Origin: Streptococcus toyakuensis
GTDB taxonomy: Bacteria; Bacillota; Bacilli; Lactobacillales; Streptococcaceae
Direction of reading: 5' to 3'
Assembly (NCBI RefSeq): GCF_024346585.1
Contig: NZ_AP024523.1
Location: 1,745,001-1,809,000, forward strand
DNA length: 64,000 nt
Below, piece by piece: positions 1 to 9,293 of the stretch (its first letter is position 1; each line of letters opens with the position of its first letter). Made by a program: the position numbers and the translations under genes. The notes beneath the pieces are model-generated. The model was not told the DNA's origin. It was given only the letters and a program-made list of their open reading frames with translations, and did no database searches.

Positions 1-1948
1 GGCTTGCAATCTCAGCTGTTGCTGTATAGGTCACTGCAAGCCCCAAGCGAGTAAAGAGCGCTTCTAGGATTCCCTTAGCATAGAAGAAATCAACTGGAAC
101 TGCTGCTGTTTGGAAATCTTTTTCAGCAACCAATCCTGTTAAGGCAAAGGCAAAGCTGTTGATCTCATTTGGAAGTTCTTCTTTTGGATTGCCTGTTTGT
201 TCAAAGACTTTTCCAATCTCGTAAAGGGCCAAGTTTTTATTCTTACGAGCCACATTGTAGGCAACAGTATCAAGGATACCTGAAATCATATTTTGACGGA
301 GGACAGAACGGTCCACTGTCATTGGCCACATAAGTTCAGTAAGGTTACTTGGTTGAGCTGTAAACTCGACTGCTTTTTCAGGAGTTGTTAGAGCGTAGGT
401 GATAATTTCTGTCAAACCTGCTCCTTCAGCAATGGTACGAACTTGACGGCGGAGTTTTTGTGTCGCAGTCAATTCACCAGCTGTACCATCGTCTTTTGGA
501 AGGCTGGTTGGCAAGCGGTCATAACCATAGATACGAGCGATTTCTTCAAAGAGGTCTGCCTCGATAGTGATATCCCAACGACGACGTGGGACGCTGACTG
601 TAAAGCTATCTGCATTGCCAGAAAGACCAAAGCCAAGACGACGGAAGACGTCTTCTACATCAGCATAAGAAAGTTCAGTTCCGAGGACACGATTAACATC
701 AGCAAGAGTTGAAGAAACTTCCACATCAGAGGTATCAAGTTCACCCGCTGAAACGATACCCTTACGCACAGTCGCACCTGCAAGCTCTGCAATCATGCTA
801 GCTGCCGCATCAAGAGCTTCGTTAACAGTTGCCACATTGATCCCTTTTTCAAAGCGAGAAGATGACTCAGAACGAAGGTTGAGGCGACCACTAGTCTTGC
901 GGATAGATTTGCCATTGAAAACAGCCGCTTCAAGGACAACACGACTAGATTTTTCAGAGATTTCTGTTACTTGACCACCCATAACACCTGCAAGAGCCAC
1001 TGGCTTGTCAGCCACAGTGATGACTAAGTCATTCACGTCCAACTCACGTTCTTCACCGTCCAAGGTCACCAATTTTTCACCAGCACGTGCTTCACGCACA
1101 CGGATGTCATTTCCTTCAAAGGTATCCAAGTCAAAGGCATGCATCGGTTGACCAAAGTAGAGCAAGATATAGTTGGTCACATCCACAACGTTGTTGATTG
1201 GACGAATGCCTTCGTTCATGAGAAGGTTTTGCAACCATTGTGGACTTGGTGCGATAGTCACATTGTCCAAAATGCGGGTTGCATAGTAAGGCGCCTTGTC
1301 TGTTTCAATGCCTACAGAAAGGGCATCTGCTGCACTTCCATTTGTTTCTGTTAAACTGAATTCTTTAAAGTTGACCGCCTTGTCATAGATAGCTGCCACT
1401 TCGTGAGCCACTCCACGCATAGAAAGGGCATCTGCACGGTTTGGTGTGATAGACAGTTCGATGATTTCATCATCCAAGTCTAGATATGAGAAGACTTCAT
1501 CCCCAGGAACGGCATTTTCTGGCAAGATTTGGATGCCATCTGCGAATTCCTTAGGCACAACTGAGTCAGAAATTCCCAATTCACCAAGGGAACAAATCAT
1601 CCCAAGTGACTCAAGACCGCGGATTTTCCCTTTTTTGATCTTGTAATTGTCAGCGATGCGAGCTCCTGGAAGAGCCACCATAACCTTGATACCAGCACGC
1701 ACATTCGGTGCACCACAGACGATTTGACGGGCTTCTTCTTCGCCAACGTTAACCTGACAAACATGGAGGTGAGTTTCTGGCACATCTTCGCAAGACAAGA
1801 CCTCACCGACGACAATTTTTGAGAGACCAGCAGCCGGTGATTCCACACTTTCTACCTCGATCCCTGTAGTTGACATTTTTTCAGCCAACTCTTGTGATGG
1901 CACATCAATGTCCACCAATTCTTTTAACCATTTATAAGATACAAGCAT
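1..1948 (-). CDS. pheT: Phenylalanine--tRNA ligase beta subunit, C-terminus cut by window edge
   Basis: The reading frame runs off the left end without a stop; about 649 residues are present of roughly 800 usual for the family. The protein pairs with PheS as the alpha2-beta2 enzyme that charges tRNA-Phe in the cytoplasm. It begins [18 protein letters not shown], followed by the EMAP/OB-fold tRNA-binding region with CGAPNVRAG (about residues 85-100), then the B3/B4 editing region (SRFEKGIN) and the B5 region (SITPNRAD is upstream at about 155). It lies 120 bases behind pheS on the same strand and is probably co-transcribed from the T-box-controlled promoter. The start ATG at 1948 is the family's usual start. 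I am sure of the identity from the continuous match to the known PheT pattern. Confidence 0.95.
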   Translation of the reverse strand, partial: MLVSYKWLKELVDIDVPSQELAEKMSTTGIEVESVESPAAGLSKIVVGEVLSCEDVPETHLHVCQVNVGEEEARQIVCGAPNVRAGIKVMVALPGARIADNYKIKKGKIRGLESLGMICSLGELGISDSVVPKEFADGIQILPENAVPGDEVFSYLDLDDEIIELSITPNRADALSMRGVAHEVAAIYDKAVNFKEFSLTETNGSAADALSVGIETDKAPYYATRILDNVTIAPSPQWLQNLLMNEGIRPINNVVDVTNYILLYFGQPMHAFDLDTFEGNDIRVREARAGEKLVTLDGEERELDVNDLVITVADKPVALAGVMGGQVTEISEKSSRVVLEAAVFNGKSIRKTSGRLNLRSESSSRFEKGINVATVNEALDAAASMIAELAGATVRKGIVSAGELDTSDVEVSSTLADVNRVLGTELSYADVEDVFRRLGFGLSGNADSFTVSVPRRRWDITIEADLFEEIARIYGYDRLPTSLPKDDGTAGELTATQKLRRQVRTIAEGAGLTEIITYALTTPEKAVEFTAQPSNLTELMWPMTVDRSVLRQNMISGILDTVAYNVARKNKNLALYEIGKVFEQTGNPKEELPNEINSFAFALTGLVAEKDFQTAAVPVDFFYAKGILEALFTRLGLAVTYTATAEIAS

Positions 1949-2068
1949 AATTCTGATTGTAAGATCCCACCAAGTAAGACCTTTTCAATTCCTTTCTTTT
2001 TCTTCGAGTCAGTCCTCACCATTTCTCGTCAAGAGTAGCTGACTAGGACTGTGTTTCAGGTTTCAATC

Positions 2069-3115
2069 TTATTTAAACTGTTCTGAGAAGCGGACATCTC
2101 CTTGGTAGAATCCACGGATATCGTTGATTCCGTAACGAAGCATAGCTACACGTTCTTGTCCAAGACCAAAGGCAAATCCAGAGTAGACCGTTGCATCAAT
2201 TCCACTCATTTCGAGAACACGTGGGTGAACCATACCAGCACCCATGATTTCAATCCAACCAGTTTTCTTACATACGTTACATCCTTCACCACCACATTTG
2301 AAGCACGAAACATCCACCTCAACAGATGGTTCTGTGAATGGGAAGTAAGAGGGGCGCAAACGAATTTGACGCTCTTCGCCAAACATTTTTTGCACAATCA
2401 ACTGAAGGGTTCCTTGAAGGTCTGCCATAGAAATGTTCTTCCCAACAACCAAACCTTCGATTTGGTGGAATTGGTGACTGTGGGTCGCATCGTCTGTGTC
2501 ACGACGGAAGACACGCCCTGGTGAGATCATTTTCAAAGGGCCTTTAGAGAAATCATGAGCATCCATAGCACGCGCCTGCACAGGAGATGTATGAGTACGG
2601 AGCAAGATTTCTTCAGTGATATAGAATGTGTCCTGCATATCGCGGGCTGGATGATCTTTCGGAAGGTTCATACGTTCAAAGTTATAGTAGTCTTGCTCCA
2701 CTTCAAAACCATCCACGACTTGGTAACCCATACCAATGAAAATATCTTCGATTTCTTCACTGGTTTGTGTCAAAACGTGGCGGTGACCCGTCGCAACAGG
2801 GCGACCTGGAAGTGTCACATCGATACTCTCGCTAGCCAGTTGAGCTGCGACTTTCTTTTCTTCCAATAGTTTAGCTGTTTCTTCAAAGGCTGCTGTCAAG
2901 ACATCACGAGCTTCATTGACGTGTTTCCCGATAATCGGACGCATCTCAGCAGAGACATCTTTCATCCCTTTGAGGATTTCAGTAAGTGAACCCTTTTTCC
3001 CAAGGACAGAAACACGCAAATCTTGCATCTCTTTTTTATTTTCAGCAGTAATCTGCTTCAAGCTAGCCAGCGTTTCTTCACGAAGCGCTTTTAATTGTTC
3101 TTCAATAGTTGACAT
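2069..3115 (-). CDS. pheS: Phenylalanine--tRNA ligase alpha subunit
   Basis: Catalytic subunit (348 residues) of phenylalanyl-tRNA synthetase. Class II motif 2 is visible as [16 protein letters not shown] and motif 3 as [18 protein letters not shown] near the C-terminus. The N-terminal part ([14 protein letters not shown] onward) is the coiled-coil tRNA-binding arm. The frame stays open 27 codons upstream, into the leader, but the ATG at 3115 has a GGAGGAATT ribosome site directly before it and gives the standard N-terminus. The CxxC-rich stretch [12 protein letters not shown] precedes motif 3, as usual in Gram-positive PheS. Expression is expected to respond to uncharged tRNA-Phe through the T-box upstream. 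Confidence 0.97.
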   Translation of the reverse strand: MSTIEEQLKALREETLASLKQITAENKKEMQDLRVSVLGKKGSLTEILKGMKDVSAEMRPIIGKHVNEARDVLTAAFEETAKLLEEKKVAAQLASESIDVTLPGRPVATGHRHVLTQTSEEIEDIFIGMGYQVVDGFEVEQDYYNFERMNLPKDHPARDMQDTFYITEEILLRTHTSPVQARAMDAHDFSKGPLKMISPGRVFRRDTDDATHSHQFHQIEGLVVGKNISMADLQGTLQLIVQKMFGEERQIRLRPSYFPFTEPSVEVDVSCFKCGGEGCNVCKKTGWIEIMGAGMVHPRVLEMSGIDATVYSGFAFGLGQERVAMLRYGINDIRGFYQGDVRFSEQFK

Positions 3116-3345
3116 AATTCCTCCATCAGTCTCTCGTAGATAAAAAGAAAACCACATGCCAAAAACTCCACTCGGAGCGTTGACACGCGGTACCATCCGT
3201 TTTTATCTGACAAGTCAGACCTTCATTTCTAAATCCATGCACAAGTGAATTCACCCAGCTTTCATATAGAGAGCTTGCAGTCACGGCTCTCCTCCCTGAT
3301 ATACTTCCCTTGAGTTACTAGTCTTGCAGATTTCTATTCAATTAC
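3116..3345 (-). ncRNA. T-box leader of pheST
   Basis: Read on the minus strand, the leader holds the T-box antiterminator core GGATGGTACCGCG (around 3186-3198). It is followed by a hairpin-plus-T-run, CTCC-GAGT-GGAG-TTTTT (about 3164-3178), that acts as the terminator. Upstream lies a stem I region with GGAGAGCC...GGCTCTC-like pairing. The sequence GTGAATTCAC (about 3243-3252) contains a TTC that could be the Phe specifier codon; its exact place in the specifier loop is my inference. The downstream gene being pheS fits tRNA-Phe sensing. Confidence 0.88.
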
Positions 3346-3350
3346 TACAT

Positions 3351-3379
3351 AGTTTATCAGATTTTGAGTTAAAAAACAA
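3351..3379 (-). promoter_or_regulatory. Promoter of the pheST T-box transcript
   Basis: Minus-strand -35 TTGTTT (3374-3379) and -10 TAAACT (3351-3356) are separated by 17 bases. Transcription would start near 3344, just ahead of the T-box leader. Confidence 0.65.
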
Positions 3380-3385
3380 GTTAGA

Positions 3386-3865
3386 TTAGATTAATTTCAA
3401 TACAAAACTCATTCCTTTTTCTGTTGCTCCATTTTCCACAAATCCAAGCGACTTGAAACACCTCCTAGAAGCATGATTGTAGGTGTAGATTTCCTTGACT
3501 CTCAATTCTTTCCATCCTTTTACTCGAGCCAATTCAATCAAAGCACTTAGAATCTTTTTTCCAAGTCCTCGATGTTGGTAAGCGGAATTCCCAATCACAA
3601 TGGGGAGATTATCCTGAGATAGTGTAACATCCCCAATTGGAAACCATTCTCCCTTCTCCTTGACTTCAATCCAAAAAAGTTCACCATGCTGATCCAAATG
3701 GGAATACATAGCTTCCAAAGTTTCTTGACTATAAGGTTTCTTCACACCATCTACGAGGTGAACTAAGTTCACATCCTGATACCAAGCAAAAGCTTCTTCA
3801 CAATGATTGACCTTATAATAAGGAACAAGACGCAGTGCATTATCTATTTGTAAAATCCGTTTCAT
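3386..3865 (-). CDS. GNAT family N-acetyltransferase
   Basis: A 159-residue acetyltransferase of the GNAT fold. The acetyl-CoA binding motif A is seen as AYQHRGLGKKIL (about residues 95-106), followed by the motif B pattern YNHASRRCFKSLGF. The substrate cannot be read from the sequence. The frame is open further upstream to 3943, but I chose the ATG at 3865 because AAAGGAAAGCAG precedes it and the next residues, MKRILQIDNALR, look like a normal GNAT N-terminus. The gene overlaps the 3' end of the ParB-like gene by 26 bases, so the two are probably translationally coupled. Confidence 0.8.
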   Translation of the reverse strand: MKRILQIDNALRLVPYYKVNHCEEAFAWYQDVNLVHLVDGVKKPYSQETLEAMYSHLDQHGELFWIEVKEKGEWFPIGDVTLSQDNLPIVIGNSAYQHRGLGKKILSALIELARVKGWKELRVKEIYTYNHASRRCFKSLGFVENGATEKGMSFVLKLI

Positions 3866-4259
3866 CTGCTTTCCTTTTCCACAAAATAGTTGCTGCTTGA
3901 TTAAAACCATCACACCAGTTATACCATTTTGCTTCATACTCATCTTGAGCTAAGATATGATTTTTTAAATCCAGAACAGAGTAAATCATTCTTTCCTCAC
4001 AAGCTTGCGCATAGAGATGATATAGTTCATCACCACCATCTCTATCCCACTCAGCAGAAATCGTATCCCGACCTGCCAATAAAGCCTGATAAGCCCTGTG
4101 ATGTCCATCTGTAATCAACAAGCAATTTCCAAAGGCAAGAATACTGATTGGATCGACTTGGATTGTTTCTGCCGACTGGTAAAGCATCTGAATATCTTGC
4201 AACTTCTTTTCTGATAAGTATAGTTGAGTCGGATGAAGATCTGCTATATTGACTTTCAT
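3840..4259 (-). CDS. Small ParB/Srx-like protein with DGHHR motif
   Basis: A 139-residue protein. The segment VDPISILAFGNCLLITDGHHRAYQ (quoted here in parts: VDPISI and LITDGHHRAYQALL) has the layout of the ParB N-terminal/sulfiredoxin-like fold, where the GHHR-type motif binds a nucleotide. There is no helix-turn-helix DNA-binding part, so it is not a partition protein. The C-terminal half is rich in aromatic and charged residues (YEAKWYNWCDGFNQ). It is followed by an overlapping GNAT gene. Function is unknown; nucleotide binding is inference from the motif. Confidence 0.6.
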   Translation of the reverse strand: MKVNIADLHPTQLYLSEKKLQDIQMLYQSAETIQVDPISILAFGNCLLITDGHHRAYQALLAGRDTISAEWDRDGGDELYHLYAQACEERMIYSVLDLKNHILAQDEYEAKWYNWCDGFNQAATILWKRKADETDFTNR

Positions 4260-4286
4260 TTCTTTCTCCTCAAAGGAATTTGATAC

Positions 4287-4937
4287 TCACTTCTGCTTGC
4301 CTTTAAATCGCCATTGGAATCGGAGCTTGTCATAGAAGGGAAACTCGATAAACAGGACTCCCAAGCCCACACAGAGACTGGCAAGGACATCTGATGGATA
4401 GTGAACTCCCAGATAGACCCTTGATACCAGCACACTGACTAGGTAGAGACCAAGGACGATTTGTACGATTTTTCTCCAGACTGGATTTTTCATCCGTTGA
4501 CTGAGAATGATAATCAGAGAACCGACCATCAAGGTTACAGCCAGAGAATGGCCACTTGGAAAGGAAAATCCCTTCTCCTCAACCAAGTGTAAAATAGCTG
4601 GTCGTGGGCGCTGGTAAATATTTTTAAAGGTCACGATTAAAAGACCTGTCAAAGCCAGATTTCCCAGCATGAAGAAACTTTCTACCTTCCACCGCTTACG
4701 ATAAAAGACAAAAGCTGTAATGACAACCCAAGTGATAATCACTGGAATATCAATCAAGCGTGTGATGGCCCTAAAAAGAATAGTCAAGTAATCTGGCAAG
4801 TCTCCTCGAACGGCAGTCTGTATCGGTTGGTCAAAACCGACCAGCGTTTCAGGGTAAAATTTGACCATGTAGCCAAGAATAACGAAAAGTAAAAGGGCAA
4901 AACTGCCCTTCATTAAAAATGTTTGTTTATCTCTCAT
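4287..4937 (-). CDS. PAP2 family membrane phosphatase
   Basis: A 216-residue membrane protein with about six hydrophobic segments and the three catalytic motifs of the type 2 phosphatidic acid phosphatase family: KNIYQRPRP (motif C1), PSGHS (C2) and SRVYLGVHYPSDVL (C3, with the nucleophilic His). Enzymes of this family remove phosphate from lipid phosphates such as undecaprenyl pyrophosphate or phosphatidylglycerol phosphate; the exact substrate is unknown here. Its start overlaps the ribU stop region by 11 bases, so it is probably translated by coupling and expressed from the riboflavin-controlled transcript. Confidence 0.88.
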   Translation of the reverse strand: MRDKQTFLMKGSFALLLFVILGYMVKFYPETLVGFDQPIQTAVRGDLPDYLTILFRAITRLIDIPVIITWVVITAFVFYRKRWKVESFFMLGNLALTGLLIVTFKNIYQRPRPAILHLVEEKGFSFPSGHSLAVTLMVGSLIIILSQRMKNPVWRKIVQIVLGLYLVSVLVSRVYLGVHYPSDVLASLCVGLGVLFIEFPFYDKLRFQWRFKGKQK

Positions 4938-5490
4938 AATGTTTTAAGGTTGGTTTCAAGAGAACATACAACAACCAGAATGAAACGGAAAAGATTACAC
5001 CCTCAATCAAGTTAAAAGGTAATACCATGGTCATTAGGTAGTTGGAAAGTCCCAAAATTTTTCCAATATCAAAGTTAGCAAACTTAGCGTACAAAGGAAC
5101 AGCATAAACATAATTGAGAACCAACATAGCCACGGTTAAACCAATAGTCCCAGCTAGAGAGCCTAGTAGGAAACGAAGGGTTGTCCGTTCCTTTTTCCAA
5201 ATCAAAGCAAATACGATGACAAAAACTCCCAAAGCTACGATATTCATTGGCAAACCAATGTAAGTATTCACTCCCTGACTGTTAAGAAGCAGTTTCAAGA
5301 GTGAGCGAAGCAAGAGAACTCCTAGAGCAGCAGGCAAATCCATGACCACTAAGCCCACAAGGACTGGCAAGATACTAAATTCGATCTTGAGGAAGGACGC
5401 CGCTGGTAAAAGCGGAAAGTCAAAGTACATCAGCACAAATGAGATGGCTGATAAAATCGCAATGGTCGAAAGTCGACGTGTGTTTGTCAT
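4927..5490 (-). CDS. ribU: Riboflavin ECF transporter S-component RibU
   Basis: A 187-residue integral membrane protein with six hydrophobic segments. It has the RibU-type N-terminus (LSTIAILSAISFVLMYFDF) and the motif pair FLKIEFSILPVLVG and LPFNLIEGVIF. It binds riboflavin and docks on the shared EcfA/EcfT module, which may be the one encoded at 6628-9125. An upstream TTG could extend the frame by five codons, but that codon lies inside the ribosome site GGAGGAACC, so the ATG at 5490 is the start. The FMN riboswitch upstream confirms the substrate. Confidence 0.93.
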   Translation of the reverse strand: MTNTRRLSTIAILSAISFVLMYFDFPLLPAASFLKIEFSILPVLVGLVVMDLPAALGVLLLRSLLKLLLNSQGVNTYIGLPMNIVALGVFVIVFALIWKKERTTLRFLLGSLAGTIGLTVAMLVLNYVYAVPLYAKFANFDIGKILGLSNYLMTMVLPFNLIEGVIFSVSFWLLYVLLKPTLKHYER

Positions 5491-5655
5491 AACAGGTTCC
5501 TCCAATTTTCTATAAAATCAGAAGAAGTTAGAAAGGATTCCTCTATCTATTCTCACTTTTTATATCCCAAAAGTCCCCTCTCACTCTATTAAGGAAATTC
5601 AAGCAAGCGGTTACAGTTTAGCTATAAATCTATCAGAACAGACAAAGCTATTCTT

Positions 5656-5868
5656 TCGTCTTCTCCCATCCAGACTATACTGTCGGTTGTGGAATCTCAC
5701 CACATCAGCTTGCGCTCGCGGACTTATTTAACTAAGATATTTTAGATTTATCTAGGCGTCGCAGTCGAAGATAATACTTAAAGTATATCGAGACAAGACA
5801 ACGACGAGAAAGCTAAAATAGCTAGTCAAATTTACCGCCGGTCGGGAATTTCACCCTGCCCTGAAGAC
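5656..5868 (-). ncRNA. FMN riboswitch (RFN element) of ribU
   Basis: On the minus strand the conserved blocks appear in order: CAGGGCAGGGTGAAATTCCC, GACCGGCGGTAAA, GTCCGCGAGCGCAAGC, GTGGTGAGATTCCAC, CCGACAGTATAGTCTGGATG and GGGAGAAGAC. This is the complete RFN core. The variable arm between GGCGGT and GTCCGC is much longer than in textbook cases (5727-5830). I could not identify a clear terminator between the aptamer and ribU, so the switching mechanism (attenuation or ribosome-site masking) is undecided. Confidence 0.96.
5727..5830 (-). repeat. Long imperfect hairpin forming the variable arm of the FMN riboswitch
   Basis: A 104-base segment whose two ends are inverted repeats. Minus-strand TTTGACTAGCTATTTTAG pairs with CTAAAATATCTTAGTTAAA with few mismatches. 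Inside it, CGTCGTTGTC pairs with GACTGCGACG, and the tip ATACTTTAAGTAT is nearly palindromic. The size and symmetry resemble a small mobile palindrome such as the streptococcal RUP/SPRITE classes, but I cannot match it to either from memory. Confidence 0.7.
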
Positions 5869-5874
5869 TCTTTT

Positions 5875-5903
5875 ATCATAACAAAAAACGCTTGCAAGCG
5901 CAA
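5875..5903 (-). promoter_or_regulatory. Promoter of the ribU transcript
   Basis: Minus-strand -35 TTGCGC (5898-5903), a 17-base spacer and -10 TATGAT (5875-5880). The start would be a few bases before the RFN element. The -35 lies inside the terminator hairpin of trmL. Confidence 0.65.
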
Positions 5904-5910
5904 GCATTTT
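5883..5910 (-). terminator. Intrinsic terminator after trmL
   Basis: Minus-strand stem AAAATGCTTGC / GCAAGCGTTTT with loop GCTT, ending in a run of Ts. It lies 21 bases past the trmL stop. Confidence 0.75.
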
Positions 5911-5931
5911 GTTCATTTTCATTTTCATTTT

Positions 5932-6435
5932 TTATTTCAATTTATCCACTTCATAGGTATGAACAAGCTCAAGACCTGCAAAGTTCTGCTGGCGGAGAGC
6001 CTCATAGACAATCATGCAGACGGTATTAGACACATTGAGACTGCGGACATGTTCATCATTCATAGGAATACGGAGAGCTTTCTCAGGATGTTCTCGCATA
6101 AAGTCCTCCGGCAAGCCCTTGTCTTCACGTCCAAAAAGAAAATAATGGTCTTCGTCAGTCGATAAATCCACCTCAGAATACACTTTCTCAGCGAATTTAG
6201 AAATCAGATAGAGTTTGCCCTTCATCTGAGACATGAAATCCTCCAAACTCTCGTAAAAATAAATCTCTAGTTTATCCCAATAATCCAATCCAGCTCGCTT
6301 CATCTTGCGGTCGTCAATAGGAAAGCCCATTGGCTTGATGATGTGGAGGGGAGAATTGGTCGCAGCGCAAGTACGCGCGATATTGCCTGTATTTTGTGGA
6401 ATTCGAGGCTCAAATAATACAATGTGATTTGTCAT
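5932..6435 (-). CDS. trmL: tRNA (cytidine(34)-2'-O)-methyltransferase TrmL
   Basis: A 167-residue SPOUT-fold methyltransferase that 2'-O-methylates the wobble base of tRNA-Leu. The three knot motifs are clear: [15 protein letters not shown] at the N-terminus, FGREDKGLP in the middle and [17 protein letters not shown] near the C-terminus. The length is normal for TrmL. The frame is open 13 codons further upstream, but AAAGGAAGCAAGTC directly precedes the ATG at 6435, and the protein then starts [15 protein letters not shown] as in relatives. It is transcribed alone from a promoter with a structured leader. Confidence 0.93.
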   Translation of the reverse strand: MTNHIVLFEPRIPQNTGNIARTCAATNSPLHIIKPMGFPIDDRKMKRAGLDYWDKLEIYFYESLEDFMSQMKGKLYLISKFAEKVYSEVDLSTDEDHYFLFGREDKGLPEDFMREHPEKALRIPMNDEHVRSLNVSNTVCMIVYEALRQQNFAGLELVHTYEVDKLK

Positions 6436-6458
6436 GACTTGCTTCCTTTCACCATTGC

Positions 6459-6505
6459 AAAAAAATAGCCACACTGCCCGGAGTCAAGCTCAGCAAACAG
6501 CGTGG
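6459..6505 (-). promoter_or_regulatory. Terminator-like hairpin in the trmL leader
   Basis: In the roughly 125-base trmL 5' leader, minus-strand CCACGCTG (6498-6505) pairs with CAGTGTGG (6469-6476). After three bases comes a run of seven Ts (6459-6465), about 25 bases before the trmL start. A weaker upstream pairing (GTTAA...TTAAC, about 6505-6525) could compete with it. This has the layout of an attenuator or a short RNA terminator. I recognise no known riboswitch class. Confidence 0.55.
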
Positions 6506-6566
6506 TTAAGGCATCGTTAACTTACCTCACAACAGGTTTGAAGTAAATCAGCGAAACTACTTTCTT

Positions 6567-6594
6567 AGTATAACACTTTCAGAATCATTGTCAA
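6567..6594 (-). promoter_or_regulatory. Strong promoter of the trmL leader transcript
   Basis: Minus-strand consensus -35 TTGACA (6589-6594), a 16-base spacer and -10 TATACT (6567-6572). The predicted start is near 6560, leaving a 125-base leader before trmL. Confidence 0.75.
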
Positions 6595-6627
6595 TAGAAA
6601 CGACTTGATTTTTTTGATTTTTTCAAG

Positions 6628-7458
6628 CTATTTCCAAGGGTTGTAAAATCGTCCCTGATTCTGCAAGATAAGTAACAAACTAGCTACTAAAAACAAGGCT
6701 GCCAAGAGCAAGGTAAGATAGTCTCCTTTTTTCAAGGTCTGATAACTATACCAAGTGCGTTTTTTCTCTTTCCCAAAGCGTCGAAGCTCCATGGCAGTCG
6801 CGATGGTATCAATGCGTTCTAGCGAGCTAAAAATCAAGGGAGTGATAATGCGCAGATTGCCTTTGATTCGTTGCATAAGAGAAGCTTTCTTGGATAATTC
6901 CATCCCACGCGCCTCCTGAGACATCTTGATAGTAAAGAATTCTTCCTGCAAATCTGGAATATAGCGCAAAGTCAGGCTGACTGAATAGGCAATCTTGTAA
7001 GGCACACCAATTTGATTTAAACTGGAAGCAAACTGACTAGGATGGGTTGTCATCAAAAAGATAATAGCCAGAGGAATGGTGCAAAGGTACTTAATGGCCA
7101 GATTTAGCAGATAAAAGAGCTCTTGACTGGTCAGAGTGTAGGCACCGATTCCCTGCCAAATCACACTTCTCTCTCCGTAAAGTCCAACCCCATACTCGGG
7201 AGAAAAGAGATAGACCATCAAAACGTTTAAAACGGCAAATATCGTCGCAAAAACTGCTACAAAGGAAACATCTTTAAAACGGATTTCTGACAAATAGAGG
7301 AGAAATACCGAAAAGATGGCAATCAGAACAAGCAGTCTGGTATCATAGCTAATCATGGCCGCCAATGATACAAGGATGAAAAAGAGGAGTTTACCAGCTC
7401 CTGACAAGCGATGAATCACAGTATCTCTATGCTGGTAACCAATTAATTTAGCTTGCAT
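6628..7458 (-). CDS. ECF transporter transmembrane component EcfT
   Basis: A 276-residue membrane protein of the CbiQ/EcfT family. It carries the two coupling-helix motifs that contact the ATPases: SQEARGMEL (about residue 180) and TAMELRRFG (about 230). There are about five hydrophobic segments, one at the C-terminal end. It couples ATP hydrolysis to vitamin-type S-components in the membrane. It overlaps the 3' end of the ATPase gene by 16 bases and has its ribosome site AGGAGAGAAGG inside that gene, so the two are coupled. The S-component next in line is encoded upstream (9294-9839); RibU could share the module. Confidence 0.9.
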   Translation of the reverse strand: MQAKLIGYQHRDTVIHRLSGAGKLLFFILVSLAAMISYDTRLLVLIAIFSVFLLYLSEIRFKDVSFVAVFATIFAVLNVLMVYLFSPEYGVGLYGERSVIWQGIGAYTLTSQELFYLLNLAIKYLCTIPLAIIFLMTTHPSQFASSLNQIGVPYKIAYSVSLTLRYIPDLQEEFFTIKMSQEARGMELSKKASLMQRIKGNLRIITPLIFSSLERIDTIATAMELRRFGKEKKRTWYSYQTLKKGDYLTLLLAALFLVASLLLILQNQGRFYNPWK

Positions 7459-9125
7459 CCTTCTCTCCTTTCTGTGTAAAATGCCGTTAAAGCAAGTGGA
7501 TCCACGTCGAGTTTCTTAGCCAAGTTGAAGATAGAAGTTTCCTTTAGGTTGGCTTTTACTAACAGCTCAGGATTGCTTAACAGACTAGCCGGATCAGTAT
7601 CAGCAATCAATTCCCCATCCACCATGACAAGAGCTCGGTCTGAATAATCCAGCATCAATTGCATATCATGCGTAATCATGACAATGGTATGACCTTTTTG
7701 ATGCAACTCTTCGAGAAATTCCATAATCTCAGTATAATTCTTCTGGTCTTGACCTGCTGTCGGTTCATCTAAGAGGATAATTTCAGCCCCCAAGACCAAA
7801 ATCGATGCAATAGTGACACGTTTTTTCTGACCAAATGACAGGGCAGAAATGGGCCAATTACGGAATTCATAGAGACCACAAATTCTCAAGGTTTCATAGA
7901 CTCTCGTTTCAATTTCCTGCTCGTCCACACCTCGCAAACGAAGTCCCAGAGCCACCTCATCAAAAATCATGTTGGTCGAAATCATTTGATTAGGATTTTG
8001 CAACACATAGCCTACTCGTTCCGCCCGTTCTGCAACAGAATCTCCTTTTATATCCTGCCCTTCCCAAAGATAGCGACCTTCAGTCTGAATAAAACTACTC
8101 AAAGCCTTGGCTAGAGTTGACTTCCCTGCTCCATTTTTCCCGACAATGGCAATCTTTTCACCCTTTTTAATATCTAAATGAATGGATTTTAAAATCGGTC
8201 TATCATCATAAGAAAACGACACGTCCTCTAGTCTAAAGAGTGACTGCAATTCTGGGGGTTCTTTTACCAGTTCCGTCCGCAACTGAATCTGGCCTTTTGA
8301 GGTAGACAAGTTATCTAGATTTGCTAACTGTTCTTCATTGACTAAATCCACACCCAATTGACGGAGAGTGGTGAGATAAAGGGGTTCCCGGATTCCATTT
8401 TGTGTCAATAAATCAGTCGCCAGTAACTGATCAGGGCTCCCATTAAAGAGGATACGACCATCATTTATCAAGACAATCCGATCGACAGGGCGATGCAGAA
8501 CATCCTCCAAACGGTGCTCGATAATAAGAGTCGTCGTCCCCTCCTCCTTATGAATCTGATCAATCAATTCGATAATATCCTGACCTGACTTGGGATCCAG
8601 ATTGGCAAGTGGCTCATCAAACAAAAGAATCGGACTCTCATCAATCAAGACACCAGCCAGACTGACCCGCTGCTTTTGTCCACCTGACAAATCCTGAGGA
8701 CGCTGAGACAGTAAAGAAAGAAGGTCCAGCTTTTCAGCCCATTTATGAACACGACTTTTCATCTCTTCTAGACTTGTTACATCATTTTCTAGCGCAAAAG
8801 CCAAGTCCTCTGCCACGGACAAGCCGATAAACTGCCCATCTGTATCCTGCAAAACTGTACTGACCAGATGAGATTTATCGTAGATGCTCATATCAAATGC
8901 TGCTTGCCCCCTGATCAAAAATTCTCCAGATGTCTGACCCTTGTAAATATTGGGAATAATCCCATTCAAACATTGACCCAAGGTCGACTTACCTGACCCA
9001 GATGGCCCAACAATTAAGACTTTCTCTCCCTTGTAAATGGTTAAGTCTACTCCTTGCAAGGTCGGTTCTTGTTGTGTTTCATACTGGAAAGAGAAATCCT
9101 TCCACTCAATTATAGCTTCTTTCAT
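7443..9125 (-). CDS. ECF transporter ATPase, two ATP-binding domains in one chain
   Basis: A 560-residue protein with two ABC ATPase domains in tandem, replacing separate EcfA1 and EcfA2 (YkoD-like layout). Domain 1 has Walker [10 protein letters not shown] (about residue 40), signature LSGGQKQR and Walker B ILLFDEP. Domain 2 has Walker [10 protein letters not shown] (about 328), signature LSFGQKKR and Walker B IILLDEP. Both sites look catalytically complete. It drives the energy-coupling factor together with EcfT at 6628-7458. A terminator separates it from the S-component gene upstream, so it probably has its own promoter in 9126-9260, which I could not place with confidence. Confidence 0.9.
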   Translation of the reverse strand: MKEAIIEWKDFSFQYETQQEPTLQGVDLTIYKGEKVLIVGPSGSGKSTLGQCLNGIIPNIYKGQTSGEFLIRGQAAFDMSIYDKSHLVSTVLQDTDGQFIGLSVAEDLAFALENDVTSLEEMKSRVHKWAEKLDLLSLLSQRPQDLSGGQKQRVSLAGVLIDESPILLFDEPLANLDPKSGQDIIELIDQIHKEEGTTTLIIEHRLEDVLHRPVDRIVLINDGRILFNGSPDQLLATDLLTQNGIREPLYLTTLRQLGVDLVNEEQLANLDNLSTSKGQIQLRTELVKEPPELQSLFRLEDVSFSYDDRPILKSIHLDIKKGEKIAIVGKNGAGKSTLAKALSSFIQTEGRYLWEGQDIKGDSVAERAERVGYVLQNPNQMISTNMIFDEVALGLRLRGVDEQEIETRVYETLRICGLYEFRNWPISALSFGQKKRVTIASILVLGAEIILLDEPTAGQDQKNYTEIMEFLEELHQKGHTIVMITHDMQLMLDYSDRALVMVDGELIADTDPASLLSNPELLVKANLKETSIFNLAKKLDVDPLALTAFYTERREGCKLN

Positions 9126-9260
9126 CTTACTCTCTTCATTCGCTTCTTAGACTTCTATTTTATCATAAATCAAGCCCTTCTTGCAGTCTCTTCTCGTAAA
9201 ATCTTAGCGTCAAAAAGAGTCCTATCATAGCTTGCTTGCCTAACTAATCAATAAACATCG

Positions 9261-9285
9261 AAAAAGACTGGTTGTCCAGCCTTTT
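9261..9285 (-). terminator. Intrinsic terminator after the S-component gene
   Basis: Minus-strand AAAAGGCTGG-ACAA-CCAGTCTTTTT, eight bases past the stop of the 9294-9839 gene. Confidence 0.7.
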
Positions 9286-9293
9286 CTCTTATG

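Noticed and set aside
3116..3196. N-terminal extension of pheS
   Set aside because: The extra 27 codons lie in the T-box terminator; the ribosome site GGAGGAATT fixes the start at 3115.
5491..5505. TTG start of ribU giving MEEPVM
   Set aside because: The TTG and following codons are the ribosome-binding sequence itself.
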